Below are positions 18,729-27,074 of a stretch of DNA of 64,000 bases, piece after piece (position 1 is the stretch's first letter; each line of letters starts with the position of its first letter). Below the pieces are notes generated by a model. The model was not told the origin of the DNA. It saw only the letters and a program-made list of their open reading frames with translations, and did no database searches. Source of the stretch: Nocardioides jishulii (lineage in GTDB: Bacteria > Actinomycetota > Actinomycetes > Propionibacteriales > Nocardioidaceae); the NCBI RefSeq assembly GCF_006007965.1, contig NZ_CP040748.1:434001-498000 (forward strand). Reading direction: 5' to 3'. The translations under genes were made by a program, and so were the position numbers.

Positions 18729-20042
18729 CTACCTCCGTCGGTGGAACCGTAGGTCGCCGTTGGCCATCCGGCTGGTGTCGTAGCCGGGGTCGTGGGCTCG
18801 GTGGTGATGGTGGGAGCAAAGAAGGGCGGCGTTGTCGAGATCGGTGGTGCCGCCCTGCGACCAGGGGACGAGGTGGTGGGCTTCGGACCAGGTGCCGGGG
18901 ATGTCGCATCCCTGGGCCCGGCAGGTGGTGTCGCGCAGCAGGAGTGTGCGGCGTTGAGCTTTGGTGAAGAGTCGTGAGGCCCGCCCGAGGTCGAGCACTT
19001 CGGAGTCGGTGCCCAGGACGGCTGGGATGATCTTGGCGTTGCAGGCGAGGCGTCGGGCTTGGGCGGCGGTGAGGGTGTCGAACCCGTCGCCGGGGACTCC
19101 GTTGTCCAGGGTCGCGGTGCCGATGCCGTCGCGCAGGGCGTCCAGGGAGATCGTGACGGTCACGTTCGTCGCGTCGCCGCCGTGGATCGGCAGGCGCTTC
19201 GGGTCGAGGGTCTCCAGGAGCTGACCGAAGGCTTCGGCGAGCCGCCGTGGGTGGTTGACGGCGGCCCGAAAGCGTCGCGCGCCCGCGCCGCGCTCGCCGT
19301 GCCCGTTGCCTCCAACGCCACCCGCGTTGCCCTCGGCGCCCGTGGACGCGCGTACGGCCCCGTCGGCCAGCCGCGGGTTGGTGAACGCGTGCAGGTAGGT
19401 GGCCAGGCGGGCTGCGACGGCGTCGGGGAGGACCCCGGAGATCCGGGTGAGTCCGTCTCCGGCCGCGCGCAGGCGCAGGCGTTGACGTTGGGCGGCGTAC
19501 CGCTCGGCCTGCTCGAGGCGGCGGCGTTCGGCCTCCTCGAAGCGGTCGGGGTCGACCAGCTCAAGGATGCGGCGCCCCAGCACGGCCAGGTCCTTGGGGT
19601 CATGGTCGTCGGCCAGCCTCACCAGCTCGGCCTCCGCGCGGGCGAGGACGTCCTGGTCGACGTCGTCGGGCAGTTCCGCCATCGCGTGCGCGATCACCCG
19701 GGTCTGGGCCAGGTTGGTCCGTGCCTCGCGCAGTGCTGCGGCCAGGACCGGCAGGTCGCGGTCGAGCGCCTCGGCCAGCCGCAGGTCGGCGGCGGCGTCG
19801 CCGCGGCGTACGCGCCCGTGGTGGGCCAGCCAGGTCGCGATCGAGCGGAACCCTCCACCTTCGGCGACGTCACCGGCCGCAGCCATGACCCGCAGCCGCA
19901 GCTCGGCCACGCGCGACTCCGCGTCCGCCAAGGCGAGGAGTGCATCCGCCTTCTCCTCGGTCCGCATGAAGGTCGGGTTCACGTCGGCCACCGACTTCAG
20001 CGACGAGCTGATCGACGCAGCAACAGCGTTCACCGGATGCAC
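18729..20042 (-). CDS. 13E12-repeat / DUF222 HNH endonuclease-domain protein
   Basis: 437 residues. The N-terminal helical DUF222 domain (~1-270) has GGFRSIATWLAHHGRVRRGDAAADLRLA, and the C-terminal HNH domain shows CRAQGCDIPGTWSEAHHLVPW, GGTTDLDNAALLCSHHHH. This family is abundant in actinobacteria, and mycobacterial 13E12 members are LexA-regulated. GTG start at 20042 preceded by GGAGGAGG; longer in-frame starts are unlikely. A perfect SOS box lies 185 bases upstream. Biological role is unproven; a DNA-damage-linked nuclease or mobile gene is likely. Confidence 0.88.
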   Translation of the reverse strand: MHPVNAVAASISSSLKSVADVNPTFMRTEEKADALLALADAESRVAELRLRVMAAAGDVAEGGGFRSIATWLAHHGRVRRGDAAADLRLAEALDRDLPVLAAALREARTNLAQTRVIAHAMAELPDDVDQDVLARAEAELVRLADDHDPKDLAVLGRRILELVDPDRFEEAERRRLEQAERYAAQRQRLRLRAAGDGLTRISGVLPDAVAARLATYLHAFTNPRLADGAVRASTGAEGNAGGVGGNGHGERGAGARRFRAAVNHPRRLAEAFGQLLETLDPKRLPIHGGDATNVTVTISLDALRDGIGTATLDNGVPGDGFDTLTAAQARRLACNAKIIPAVLGTDSEVLDLGRASRLFTKAQRRTLLLRDTTCRAQGCDIPGTWSEAHHLVPWSQGGTTDLDNAALLCSHHHHRAHDPGYDTSRMANGDLRFHRRR

Positions 20043-20226
20043 GACCCCACCTCCTCCCACGACCACGACTCGGCACGCCGCGTCTGTGGCGTCTGCTGGT
20101 CGTTGCTCCTGGAGGCCCGGACCTGCCGGACGATCACGTCACCCTCGCAACTGGCCCCACCGTCTCCGGATGCCACCACCGAGGCGGTGACCCGGTGCCC
20201 TGAGTGAGAACCTGTGACCACTCTAT
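20043..20226. other. long 5' region of the HNH gene
   Basis: No convincing gene. On the minus strand a 63-codon open frame (20221 to 20030) starting GTG right below the SOS box runs into the HNH start; it is composed of common high-GC codons and resembles no known protein, but could act as an upstream coding region. TAGAGT on the minus strand (20225-20220) is a plausible -10 hexamer. Confidence 0.4.
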
Positions 20227-20242
20227 TCGAACACCAGTTCGA
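20227..20242. promoter_or_regulatory. LexA binding site (SOS box)
   Basis: TCGAAC-ACCA-GTTCGA matches the actinobacterial SOS-box consensus TCGAAC-N4-GTTCGA exactly, with flanking bases extending the palindrome by one pair. It lies in the divergent region between the HNH 13E12 gene (minus) and the broken gene (plus) and overlaps a possible minus-strand -10/-35 region. Confidence 0.9.
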
Positions 20243-20257
20243 AGAGCCATCCTCTAG

Positions 20258-20652
20258 ATGGGTGATTCGAAATCCTCACGATCCCGGCAGTTGGCCCGTC
20301 ATGATCGGCCTACGTCGCCGAAATCCATGCCCGGTTCCACGGCTCCCCGCTCCCGTGGGCGCTCGCGACCGATCCGCGCGATGGCTGCTCCCACCGCTCG
20401 GTCATCGACCTCCCGATCGGGCCCGGTGGCTGGGGCGTCTCCCTCCCGGAGAACATCGAGGAGGTGCTGGGGGAGCGGTGCGAAGACCTCGGGGACGCGC
20501 TCCTGGGTGTCGAGGGCGTCGTGGAGGGCTTCATGGAGGACCGCGACCGCGCGCTGCTCACCGCGGCGCCGGGGACGACGTCCGAGCAACTGCTGTCTCG
20601 TGTGACGGACGCGGTGCTCGCACTGCGAGACGTTGGCCTGAATGAAGTCTAG
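20258..20652 (+). pseudogene. broken gene of unknown function (lost start / frameshift)
   Basis: From 20305 to the TAG at 20650-20652 one frame reads as a normal soluble protein (AYVAEIHARFHGSPLPWA, IDLPIGPGGWGVSLPENIEE, LLTAAPGTTSEQLLSRVTDA) with acidic, balanced composition, yet it has a TGA at 20302-20304 just upstream and no ATG or GTG before 20461. The ATG at 20258 opens a different frame (SRQLARHDR...) that would join it after a one-base shift near 20300-20305. I read this as a short gene of ~130 residues broken by a frameshift. A sequencing error, or use of GTG 20461 for a 63-residue product, are alternatives. I do not recognise the family. Confidence 0.5.
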
Positions 20653-20673
20653 TCTCCTAGTTGTATTTCAGAC

Positions 20674-20690
20674 GTGACGCTGTTCGTCAC
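20674..20690 (+). promoter_or_regulatory. hairpin or operator in the metY leader
   Basis: GTGACG-CTGTT-CGTCAC, a perfect 6-bp inverted repeat 21 bases before the metY start. Not a recognisable SAM riboswitch. Could be an operator or a small leader hairpin. Confidence 0.4.
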
Positions 20691-20711
20691 TTCGTCAGCC
20701 CAGGAGCCCTC

Positions 20712-21998
20712 ATGAACTACCGTCCCGAGACTCTCGCCGTGCACGCCGGCCAGGAGGTCGCCGACCCGACCACCAACAGTCGCGCGGTCCCGATCTACCA
20801 GACCACCTCGTACGTCTTCAACGACACCGAGCACGCCGCGAACCTCTTCGCGCTGGCCGAGCCGGGCAACATCTACACGCGCATCATGAACCCGACCCAG
20901 TCGGTCTTCGAGGACCGCGTCAACCAGCTCGAGGGCGGCGTCGGCGCGCTGGCCGTCGCGTCGGGCTCCGCGGCCATCACCTACTCGGTCCTCAACCTGA
21001 CCTACGCCGGCGACAACATCGTCGCGATGTCCACGCTCTACGGCGGCACGTACGCCCTCTTCGCCCACACGCTGCCGCAGTTCGGCATCGAGGTGCGCTT
21101 CGTCGACCCGACGAAGCCCGAGGACCTGGCCAAGTACGTCGACGAGAAGACCAAGCTGGTCTTCGGCGAGACCGTCGGCAACCCGAAGATCAACGTCGCC
21201 GACCTCGACGCCTGGTCGGAGGCCGCGCACGCGCAGGGCCTGCCGTTCATCGTCGACGCCACCGCCTCGACCCCCTACCTGGTGCGCCCGTTCGAGCACG
21301 GCGTCGACGTCGTGGTCCACTCCGCCACCAAGTACATCGGCGGCCACGGCACCTCCATCGGCGGCATCATCGTCGACTCGGGCAACTTCGACTGGGCCGC
21401 CCACGCCGAGCGCTTCCCGGGCCTCACCGGCCCGGACTCCGCCTACCACGGTGTCGTGTGGACCGAGGCCGTCGGCAACCTCGCCTTCATCATCCGCGCC
21501 CGCACGGTGCTGCTGCGCAACACCGGCGCCGCGATCACCCCGCACAACTCGTGGCTCTTCCTCCAGGGCCTGGAGACGCTGCACCTGCGCATGGAGCGCC
21601 ACTCCTCCAACGCGTTGGCCGTCGCCCAGTGGCTCGAGGCGCACGACCTCGTCGCGTGGGTCTCCTACCCGGGTCTGGAGTCCAGCGCCGACCGCGAGGT
21701 CTACGACCGCATCTCCACCGGCAAGGGTTACGGCGGCCTCCTCTCCTTCGGCCTGAAGTCGGGCCGTGAGGGTGGCAAGAGGTTCATCGAGGCGCTCAAC
21801 CTCTTCAGCCACCTGGTCAACATCGGCGACGCCAAGTCGCTCGCGGTGCACAACGCCACCACCACCCACTCGCAGCTCACGCCCGAGGAGCTCGAGGCGG
21901 CCGGTGTGCCGGAGGACCTGGTGCGTCTCTCCATCGGCATCGAGAACGTCGACGACCTGATCGCCGACCTCGAGCAGGCGCTCACCGCCAGCAAGTGA
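20712..21998 (+). CDS. metY: O-acetylhomoserine aminocarboxypropyltransferase (sulfhydrylase)
   Basis: 428-residue PLP enzyme of the Cys/Met metabolism family that makes homocysteine directly from O-acetylhomoserine and sulfide. ATG 20712 follows AGGAG; the open frame upstream is not used. PLP lysine is Lys-207 in VVHSATKYIGGHGTSIGG; NIYTRIMNPTQSVFEDR is the phosphate-binding region, and the length (430 rather than 380) and GGIIVDSGNFDW insert favour MetY over MetB/MetC. metX lies 1.9 kb downstream on the same strand, with a kinase gene in between in opposite direction. Confidence 0.93.
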   Translation: MNYRPETLAVHAGQEVADPTTNSRAVPIYQTTSYVFNDTEHAANLFALAEPGNIYTRIMNPTQSVFEDRVNQLEGGVGALAVASGSAAITYSVLNLTYAGDNIVAMSTLYGGTYALFAHTLPQFGIEVRFVDPTKPEDLAKYVDEKTKLVFGETVGNPKINVADLDAWSEAAHAQGLPFIVDATASTPYLVRPFEHGVDVVVHSATKYIGGHGTSIGGIIVDSGNFDWAAHAERFPGLTGPDSAYHGVVWTEAVGNLAFIIRARTVLLRNTGAAITPHNSWLFLQGLETLHLRMERHSSNALAVAQWLEAHDLVAWVSYPGLESSADREVYDRISTGKGYGGLLSFGLKSGREGGKRFIEALNLFSHLVNIGDAKSLAVHNATTTHSQLTPEELEAAGVPEDLVRLSIGIENVDDLIADLEQALTASK

Positions 21999-22017
21999 CC
22001 TGACGCCCCGCGTCCCC

Positions 22018-22050
22018 ACGGCCCCATCCGCTCCCGGCGGGTGGGGCCGT
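22018..22050. terminator. terminator between metY and the sensor kinase
   Basis: 13-bp stem ACGGCCCCATCCG / CGGGTGGGGCCGT (one G-T pair) with a 7-base loop, between convergent gene ends. Confidence 0.8.
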
Positions 22051-22096
22051 TCGCGTCGACGTACGGCCCGTACGCGCCCACCGCGCCGTCGCTGCG

Positions 22097-23830
22097 TCAG
22101 ACCTCGGCCTGCGGAGGTCCGTCGAGGGGGAGCCGCACCTCGAAGCGGGTGCCCGCCCCCGGGTTGCTCTCCAGCTCGATCACGCCTCCGTGGGCCTCGA
22201 CGATCGCCTTCACCACCGACAGTCCGACGCCGATGCCCTGCACGGCCTGCTCGGTGGCGCTGGCCGTGCGGTAGAACCGCTCGAAGACGTGGCTCTGCTC
22301 GCTCTCGCTGAGTCCCGGGCCGGTGTCGGCGACCTCCAGGACGAGGTCGTCGGCGTGCTGCCACAGGCGTACGTCGACCGCTCCCGGAGCGGGCGTGTAC
22401 TTCACAGCGTTGTTGACGAGGTTGTCGATGACCTGGGCGAACCTGTCCGGGTCGAGCGTGGCCTTGAGTCCCGGTTGCACCTGCACGGTGAGGTCGATGC
22501 CGGCGGCGTCGGCCGCGTGATGGAGCTGCGTGAGGGTGGTGTCCGTCAGCTCGACCACGTCCACCGAGCGCAGCTTGAGCTCCATGCCCTCGCCCGTGCC
22601 CGACGCCTGGATGAGCTGGCTGACCCGGCTCAGCAGGACGTGGGCGTTGCGCTGGGCGATCCGGAGCATCGACAGCGCCGTGACGTCATCGGCGTCGAGC
22701 TCCTCCTCGATCAGCTCGTGGTAGCCGATGATCGAGGTGAGTGGCGTACGCAGCTCGTGAGAAACGGTGGTGAGGAACTCCTCGCGGGCGCGCACGGAGT
22801 CCAGGACGTCGGTGACCGGGATGCCCACGATGACGTAGCCGTAGCGGTCCTCGGGCGTGCGGTGGATCTGGCGTGCGTAGAGCAGGTAGGCGACCTGGTC
22901 GCCGGGCGGGCCGAACCAGGCGAGCTGCGCGTCGAACTCCTCCCCCCGGTGGGCCCGGGGGATCGCGTACTCCTCCGGTGGGACCGGCGTCACCCGGTCG
23001 GCCTCGTAGTAGTGCACCACCGGCTCGGCCGTGCCGTCGCTCCGGATCCCGGCCCGGGCGGCCAGAGCGCGGGCGTCGGGGTTGTCCCAGATCTGCTCGC
23101 CGGCGTCGTCGTAGGCGACGATCGTGACCTGCACGGTGTCGAGCAGGGTCTTCATGAGCAGGAGCTGGTCCTCGGAGGCCTCCAGCGTGGCGCGGAGCCG
23201 GTCTGCCTGCTCGGTGAGCCGTTGCTCGCGCCTCTCGCGTTCGAGGGCGAGCTGGAGTCCGCCGAAGAGCAGGCCGAGGCCCAGGAGCACCAGGGGCACG
23301 TACTGCACCCACAGGGGTTCGCCCTGGCCCGGGACGACGCCGCCTGAGTAGAGCATCTGCAGGACCGCGAGCAGGCCGACGAAGGCGAGGAGCGCGCCCG
23401 TGGTGCCGAACTCGAAGGCGAGCCACAGCAGCGGCAGCGTCACCACCAGGGCGGCCGTCGGCGCCACCGGCACGATCTCGGTGCCCATCCACAGCAGGGC
23501 CGCCAACGACAGGACCGGGAGGAGGGGCCGCCACCGCTGCGACAGGCGTCCGGTGTGCACCAGCCACTTGACGCTCGCCACGGCCGTCAGGACCACCAGG
23601 CCGAGCGCGGTCGGCCACCCCTCGGCGTCCGGGCCGTCGACGACCAGGATGCTGGCGGTGACCAGGACCGAGACGACCAAGGTGGAGACCGGCCACACCA
23701 TGCTGGTGGGTCGGTCGGCGTGTCGACGGGGGACCTGGGACGGGCCGCTCACCGTGGTTCGCAGGGTCAGCACCTCCTGGCAAGCGTCATTCCGGGCCAC
23801 CAGTGTGTCGTGCGCCACCTCGGTGTTCAA
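22097..23830 (-). CDS. sensor histidine kinase (orphan)
   Basis: Up to 577 residues. About five or six N-terminal membrane helices (residues ~45-190), a coiled linker rich in Glu/Arg, a PAS-like sensory segment (~225-335), then the kinase core: H-box TVSHELRTPLTSIIGYHEL, N-box DNLVNNAVKY, G1 DTGPGL and G2 GIGVGLSVVKAI. No response regulator is adjacent. The start is uncertain: the frame opens with TTG at 23830, while GTG codons at 23773 and 23752 are other choices, 23773 directly at an AGGAGG. It lies between metY and metX on the opposite strand. Confidence 0.85.
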   Translation of the reverse strand: MNTEVAHDTLVARNDACQEVLTLRTTVSGPSQVPRRHADRPTSMVWPVSTLVVSVLVTASILVVDGPDAEGWPTALGLVVLTAVASVKWLVHTGRLSQRWRPLLPVLSLAALLWMGTEIVPVAPTAALVVTLPLLWLAFEFGTTGALLAFVGLLAVLQMLYSGGVVPGQGEPLWVQYVPLVLLGLGLLFGGLQLALERERREQRLTEQADRLRATLEASEDQLLLMKTLLDTVQVTIVAYDDAGEQIWDNPDARALAARAGIRSDGTAEPVVHYYEADRVTPVPPEEYAIPRAHRGEEFDAQLAWFGPPGDQVAYLLYARQIHRTPEDRYGYVIVGIPVTDVLDSVRAREEFLTTVSHELRTPLTSIIGYHELIEEELDADDVTALSMLRIAQRNAHVLLSRVSQLIQASGTGEGMELKLRSVDVVELTDTTLTQLHHAADAAGIDLTVQVQPGLKATLDPDRFAQVIDNLVNNAVKYTPAPGAVDVRLWQHADDLVLEVADTGPGLSESEQSHVFERFYRTASATEQAVQGIGVGLSVVKAIVEAHGGVIELESNPGAGTRFEVRLPLDGPPQAEV

Positions 23831-23903
23831 CGGTCTGCCGCCACCTGTCCACGCCCGCCCCCTCGCGGGCAGTGCGCTGGGGCGGGCGTGGGATCATGGA
23901 GCG

Positions 23904-25016
23904 GTGACTGGCCCCCTTGACTACGTCGAGACGCAGCGGGTCGTCCTCTTCTCCGAGGGCGATCCGTTGCGTCTGCGTGGCGGCGGTCGCCTCGACCACG
24001 TCGAGGTGGCGTACGAGACCTACGGCGAGCTGTCGCCCGAGCGCGACAACGTCGTCTTCGTCTGCCACGCGCTGACGGGCCACGCGCACGCCGCCGGGCT
24101 GCACCTTGGAGCCAAGAAGCGCGGTTGGTGGGACAACATCATCGGTCCGGGCAAGCCGCTCGACACCGACCGGTTCTTCGTCGTCGCGCCCAACATCCTG
24201 GGCGGCTGCTCGGGCACCACCGGGCCGCTGTCGCTCAACCCGGCGACCGGCGAGCCCTACTACCTCGACTTCCCGATGCTGCACATGAGCGACCTCGTCG
24301 CGGTGCACCGCAAGCTCATGCGCCACCTCGGCGTGGAGCGTGTGTACGCCGGTGTCGGCGGCTCGCTGGGCGGCATGCAGATCCTGCAGTGGGCCATCGA
24401 CGCCCCCGACGAGATCGAGAAGGCCGTGCTCGTCGCGGCCTCGTCGCGGCTGAGCACCGAGAACATCGCCTTCTCCTCGGTCGCCCGCACGGCGATCATG
24501 AGCGACCCCGAGTTCCACGGCGGTCGCTACGTCGAGCACGACACAGTCCCGCGGCTGGGGCAGAAGGTCGCCCGCATGATGGCCCACATCACCTACGTCT
24601 CCGACCAGTCGCTCGACACGAAGTTCGGCCACCGTCGCGACACCGTCGGTGACGAGATGAGGATGGAGCCCGACTTCGCCGTCGAGCACTACCTCCAGCA
24701 CCAGGGCGACGTCTTCCTCGACCGGTTCGACGCGCTCAGCTACCTCTACCTGACGCGACTGCTCGACTACTTCGACCCGTTCGCCGACCCGTGGACGGCC
24801 GAGCGCCTGGCTGCCGCGCGTACGCAGTTCCAGGTGACGTCGTTCGACTCCGACTGGCGCTTCGACACCCGCCAGTCGCTGCGCATGGTCGAGCAGCTGG
24901 AGGCCTGTGGGGCGAAGGTCGACTTCGCCGAGATCGCCTCACCCTTCGGCCACGACTCGTTCCTGCTGCAGCCGCCCGGCTACCACGAGCGGGTCGCAGC
25001 CTTCCTCAAGGACTGA
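23904..25016 (+). CDS. metX: homoserine O-acetyltransferase
   Basis: 370-residue alpha/beta hydrolase-fold acyltransferase, first committed step of methionine synthesis. GTG start at 23904 with GGAG just upstream and GATCAT six bases before it. The nucleophile elbow is GGSLGGMQ with Ser-154; NILGGCSGTTGP and the late FDSDWRFDTRQS (catalytic Asp) and SPFGHDSFLL (catalytic His) complete the MetX pattern. It supplies the substrate of MetY encoded nearby; acetyl versus succinyl specificity cannot be fixed by reading alone, but MetY partnership favours acetyl. Confidence 0.92.
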   Translation: MTGPLDYVETQRVVLFSEGDPLRLRGGGRLDHVEVAYETYGELSPERDNVVFVCHALTGHAHAAGLHLGAKKRGWWDNIIGPGKPLDTDRFFVVAPNILGGCSGTTGPLSLNPATGEPYYLDFPMLHMSDLVAVHRKLMRHLGVERVYAGVGGSLGGMQILQWAIDAPDEIEKAVLVAASSRLSTENIAFSSVARTAIMSDPEFHGGRYVEHDTVPRLGQKVARMMAHITYVSDQSLDTKFGHRRDTVGDEMRMEPDFAVEHYLQHQGDVFLDRFDALSYLYLTRLLDYFDPFADPWTAERLAAARTQFQVTSFDSDWRFDTRQSLRMVEQLEACGAKVDFAEIASPFGHDSFLLQPPGYHERVAAFLKD

Positions 25017-25120
25017 TCCAGCCCGAGGGGACGGCAACGTCGCCTGGTGCATTCGCGTCCGGGGAGGCCCGGCAGTTGGCACAATCGCGCCTGTTGCGTC
25101 CCCCGATCCTGGAGTGTGTT

Positions 25121-26614
25121 GTGTCGTCTCGTCGTGCATCCCGTCGTGTGGTGGGTGCTGGTCTGGCCCTCGGTCTCCTGGCCCCTGTGGCTGCTCTCTC
25201 CCCGACGCACGCGGCGGAGGCGTCCTCCGCGCGCGCGAGCAAGCCGTTGACCGCGTCGGTCGCTGCAGCGGTCGCCGGCGAGCGCGTCACGTTCACGGCG
25301 AAGCGGCCGACCGCCAAGAAGTTCCGCACGCTGAAGGCCAAGCAGCAGCGCAAGGCGACCATCGTCCTGCAGCGCCGTGACGGCACGGCGTGGCGTGCGG
25401 TCGGGCGTACGAAGCTCGGCGCGAAGAAGAAGGTGTCCTTCACCTCCGCCGTGCCGACCAAGGCCAAGGGCAGCGTGCGCTACCGCGTCCGCGCGGTGGT
25501 GGGGAAGAAGACGTACGCCGCCGGCTCCCTCAACCTCAGGGTCGTCACCCAGCAGCTCCCGGCGCGTCCGGGCAGCGTCGACGCCGACGTCGCCACGACG
25601 TACGCCGGCACGCTGACGCCGGTGCGCGCCGGGCGTCAGGTCACCGTCGAGCGCCACGTCGACGGCGCATGGACGACGGTCGCGACGACGTCGGCGAAGA
25701 AGGCTGACGTCGCCCTGGCCGTGGCGGCCGCTCGTTACCCGGCGTGGTACCGCGTGCGGGCCGCTGCGTTCAACGGCATCCCCACGGTCGTCACGGCTCC
25801 GGTCCGCACCGGCCTGAGCCGCACTCCCCTCGAGATCGCGCACCGCGCGGGCGCGGCCCTCGGCCCCGAGCAGACGCTCGGCGCCATGGAGGCGGCGTTG
25901 ACTGCCGGTGCGACCGCGATGGAGATCGACGTCCAGCTGACGAAGGACGGCGTGCCCGTCATCGTGCACGACCAGACGTTCGAGCGTACGACCAACGTCG
26001 CGACCGTCTTCCCCGGTCGCCAGGGCGAGCCCGTCGGCGCCTTCACCTGGGCAGAGGTGCAGCAGCTCGACGCGGGCAGCTGGGCCGGCGCGCAGTGGGT
26101 CGGCGAGGGCATCCCGAGCCTCGACGAGTGGTTGACCGCGATGGATGGTCGGGCCCACCTGGTGCTCGAGGTGAAGTTCCACCCGCTCAACACCGGGACG
26201 CCCGAGGAGGTGGAGGCGATGCGTGCCCTGCTCGACCGCGAGCTCGCCGACGGCAAGCTGGGCGCACTCAAGGCTGCCGGCAAGCTGACGGTGTCGTCGT
26301 TCAACCACGCCTTCCTCAAGCCGTTCGCCCAGGCGCACACCGACGTGCCGGTGGGGGCCCTGACGGTCTTCCCGCCGAGCGCCACGCAGCTGGCGGAGTG
26401 GGCGACCTGGGCCGAGCAGATCCACGGGCAGTACCTGCTGACCACGTGGGACATCACTGCCGCAGCGCGGGCCGCCGGTCTGACCACGAGCGTGTGGACG
26501 CTCGCCACGGCCAGCGACTACCGCACCGCGCTCGCGTCGGGGGCCGAGGGCCTGATCACCGACAAGCCCGGTCTGCTCGCTGACGTGCTGAACCCGCCGG
26601 CGCCCACGAGCTGA
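25121..26614 (+). CDS. secreted glycerophosphodiester phosphodiesterase with Lys-rich N-terminal region
   Basis: 497 residues. GTG 25121 is preceded by GGAG; a signal peptide follows (residues ~1-33, ending THAAEA). Residues ~40-220 form two repeats of a Lys/Arg-rich beta-type domain (AVAGERVTFTAKRPTAKK; AVRAGRQVTVERHVDGAW), similar to adhesion- or wall-linked modules. The GDPD catalytic domain (~240-497) has HRAGAALGPEQTLGAMEAAL, MEIDVQLTKDGVPVIVHDQTFERTT and LEVKFHP, the usual metal and catalytic residues. It should hydrolyse glycerophosphodiesters outside the cell, feeding phosphate metabolism. A strong terminator follows. Confidence 0.88.
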   Translation: MSSRRASRRVVGAGLALGLLAPVAALSPTHAAEASSARASKPLTASVAAAVAGERVTFTAKRPTAKKFRTLKAKQQRKATIVLQRRDGTAWRAVGRTKLGAKKKVSFTSAVPTKAKGSVRYRVRAVVGKKTYAAGSLNLRVVTQQLPARPGSVDADVATTYAGTLTPVRAGRQVTVERHVDGAWTTVATTSAKKADVALAVAAARYPAWYRVRAAAFNGIPTVVTAPVRTGLSRTPLEIAHRAGAALGPEQTLGAMEAALTAGATAMEIDVQLTKDGVPVIVHDQTFERTTNVATVFPGRQGEPVGAFTWAEVQQLDAGSWAGAQWVGEGIPSLDEWLTAMDGRAHLVLEVKFHPLNTGTPEEVEAMRALLDRELADGKLGALKAAGKLTVSSFNHAFLKPFAQAHTDVPVGALTVFPPSATQLAEWATWAEQIHGQYLLTTWDITAAARAAGLTTSVWTLATASDYRTALASGAEGLITDKPGLLADVLNPPAPTS

Positions 26615-26641
26615 CAGCCGCCAGCGGCACCACGCACGTTC

Positions 26642-26680
26642 GACGACGCTCCCTCGGCCCATGGCCGGGGGAGCGTCGTC
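26642..26680 (+). terminator. terminator after the GDPD gene
   Basis: 12-bp perfect stem GACGACGCTCCC / GGGAGCGTCGTC with an inner GGCC/GGCC pair, 28 bases after the stop. Confidence 0.85.
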
Positions 26681-26789
26681 ATGCCGGGAGAAGTCCTCAC
26701 CCCTTGCCGGGGGCGTGGGGCTGGGGAAACGCGGACCGTCGCGAGGTGGCGGTTCGGCAGGCTCGTGTCCACGTCGGAGGGAGCAGGCA

Positions 26790-27074
26790 GTGGGCGATGG
26801 GGAGCGGTTCGAGCTGTGGGAGCGGGCGATGGTCGACGTCGCGGCTCAGTGGGACCACCTGGCGCGGGTGCTGGGGGAGTCGCGGCGTGAGGCGGACGCT
26901 TGGCCGGAACCGTTGTCGGGGCTGGGCGCGGAGGTCGGTGACGACCTGGCCGCGTGGGAGGGCGCGGCGACTCGCTGGGCCAGCGGCATGCGCGGGCTGG
27001 TCGACGACGTGGCAGGGGTGGAGGCTGACGTCGTGGCCGACCTGGCGCGTCTGGCTCGCAGGGTGTGGCCGTGA
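26790..27074 (+). CDS. small helical protein encoded with a DUF1023 hydrolase
   Basis: 94 residues, GTG start at 26790 after GGAGGGAG. Amphipathic helical sequence (LWERAMVDVAAQWDHLARVLGESRREA; WEGAATRWASGMRGLVDDVAG) of about the length of WXG100 proteins, but without a clear central WxG. Its end overlaps the start of the next gene by 10 bases, so the two are coupled. It may act as a secretion partner or chaperone of the hydrolase; no ESX secretion genes are in the window. No firm family call. Confidence 0.65.
   Translation: MGDGERFELWERAMVDVAAQWDHLARVLGESRREADAWPEPLSGLGAEVGDDLAAWEGAATRWASGMRGLVDDVAGVEADVVADLARLARRVWP

Noticed and set aside
20640..20711. SAM riboswitch upstream of metY
   Set aside because: The leader is only about 60 bases long with one 6-bp hairpin and none of the conserved SAM-riboswitch cores.
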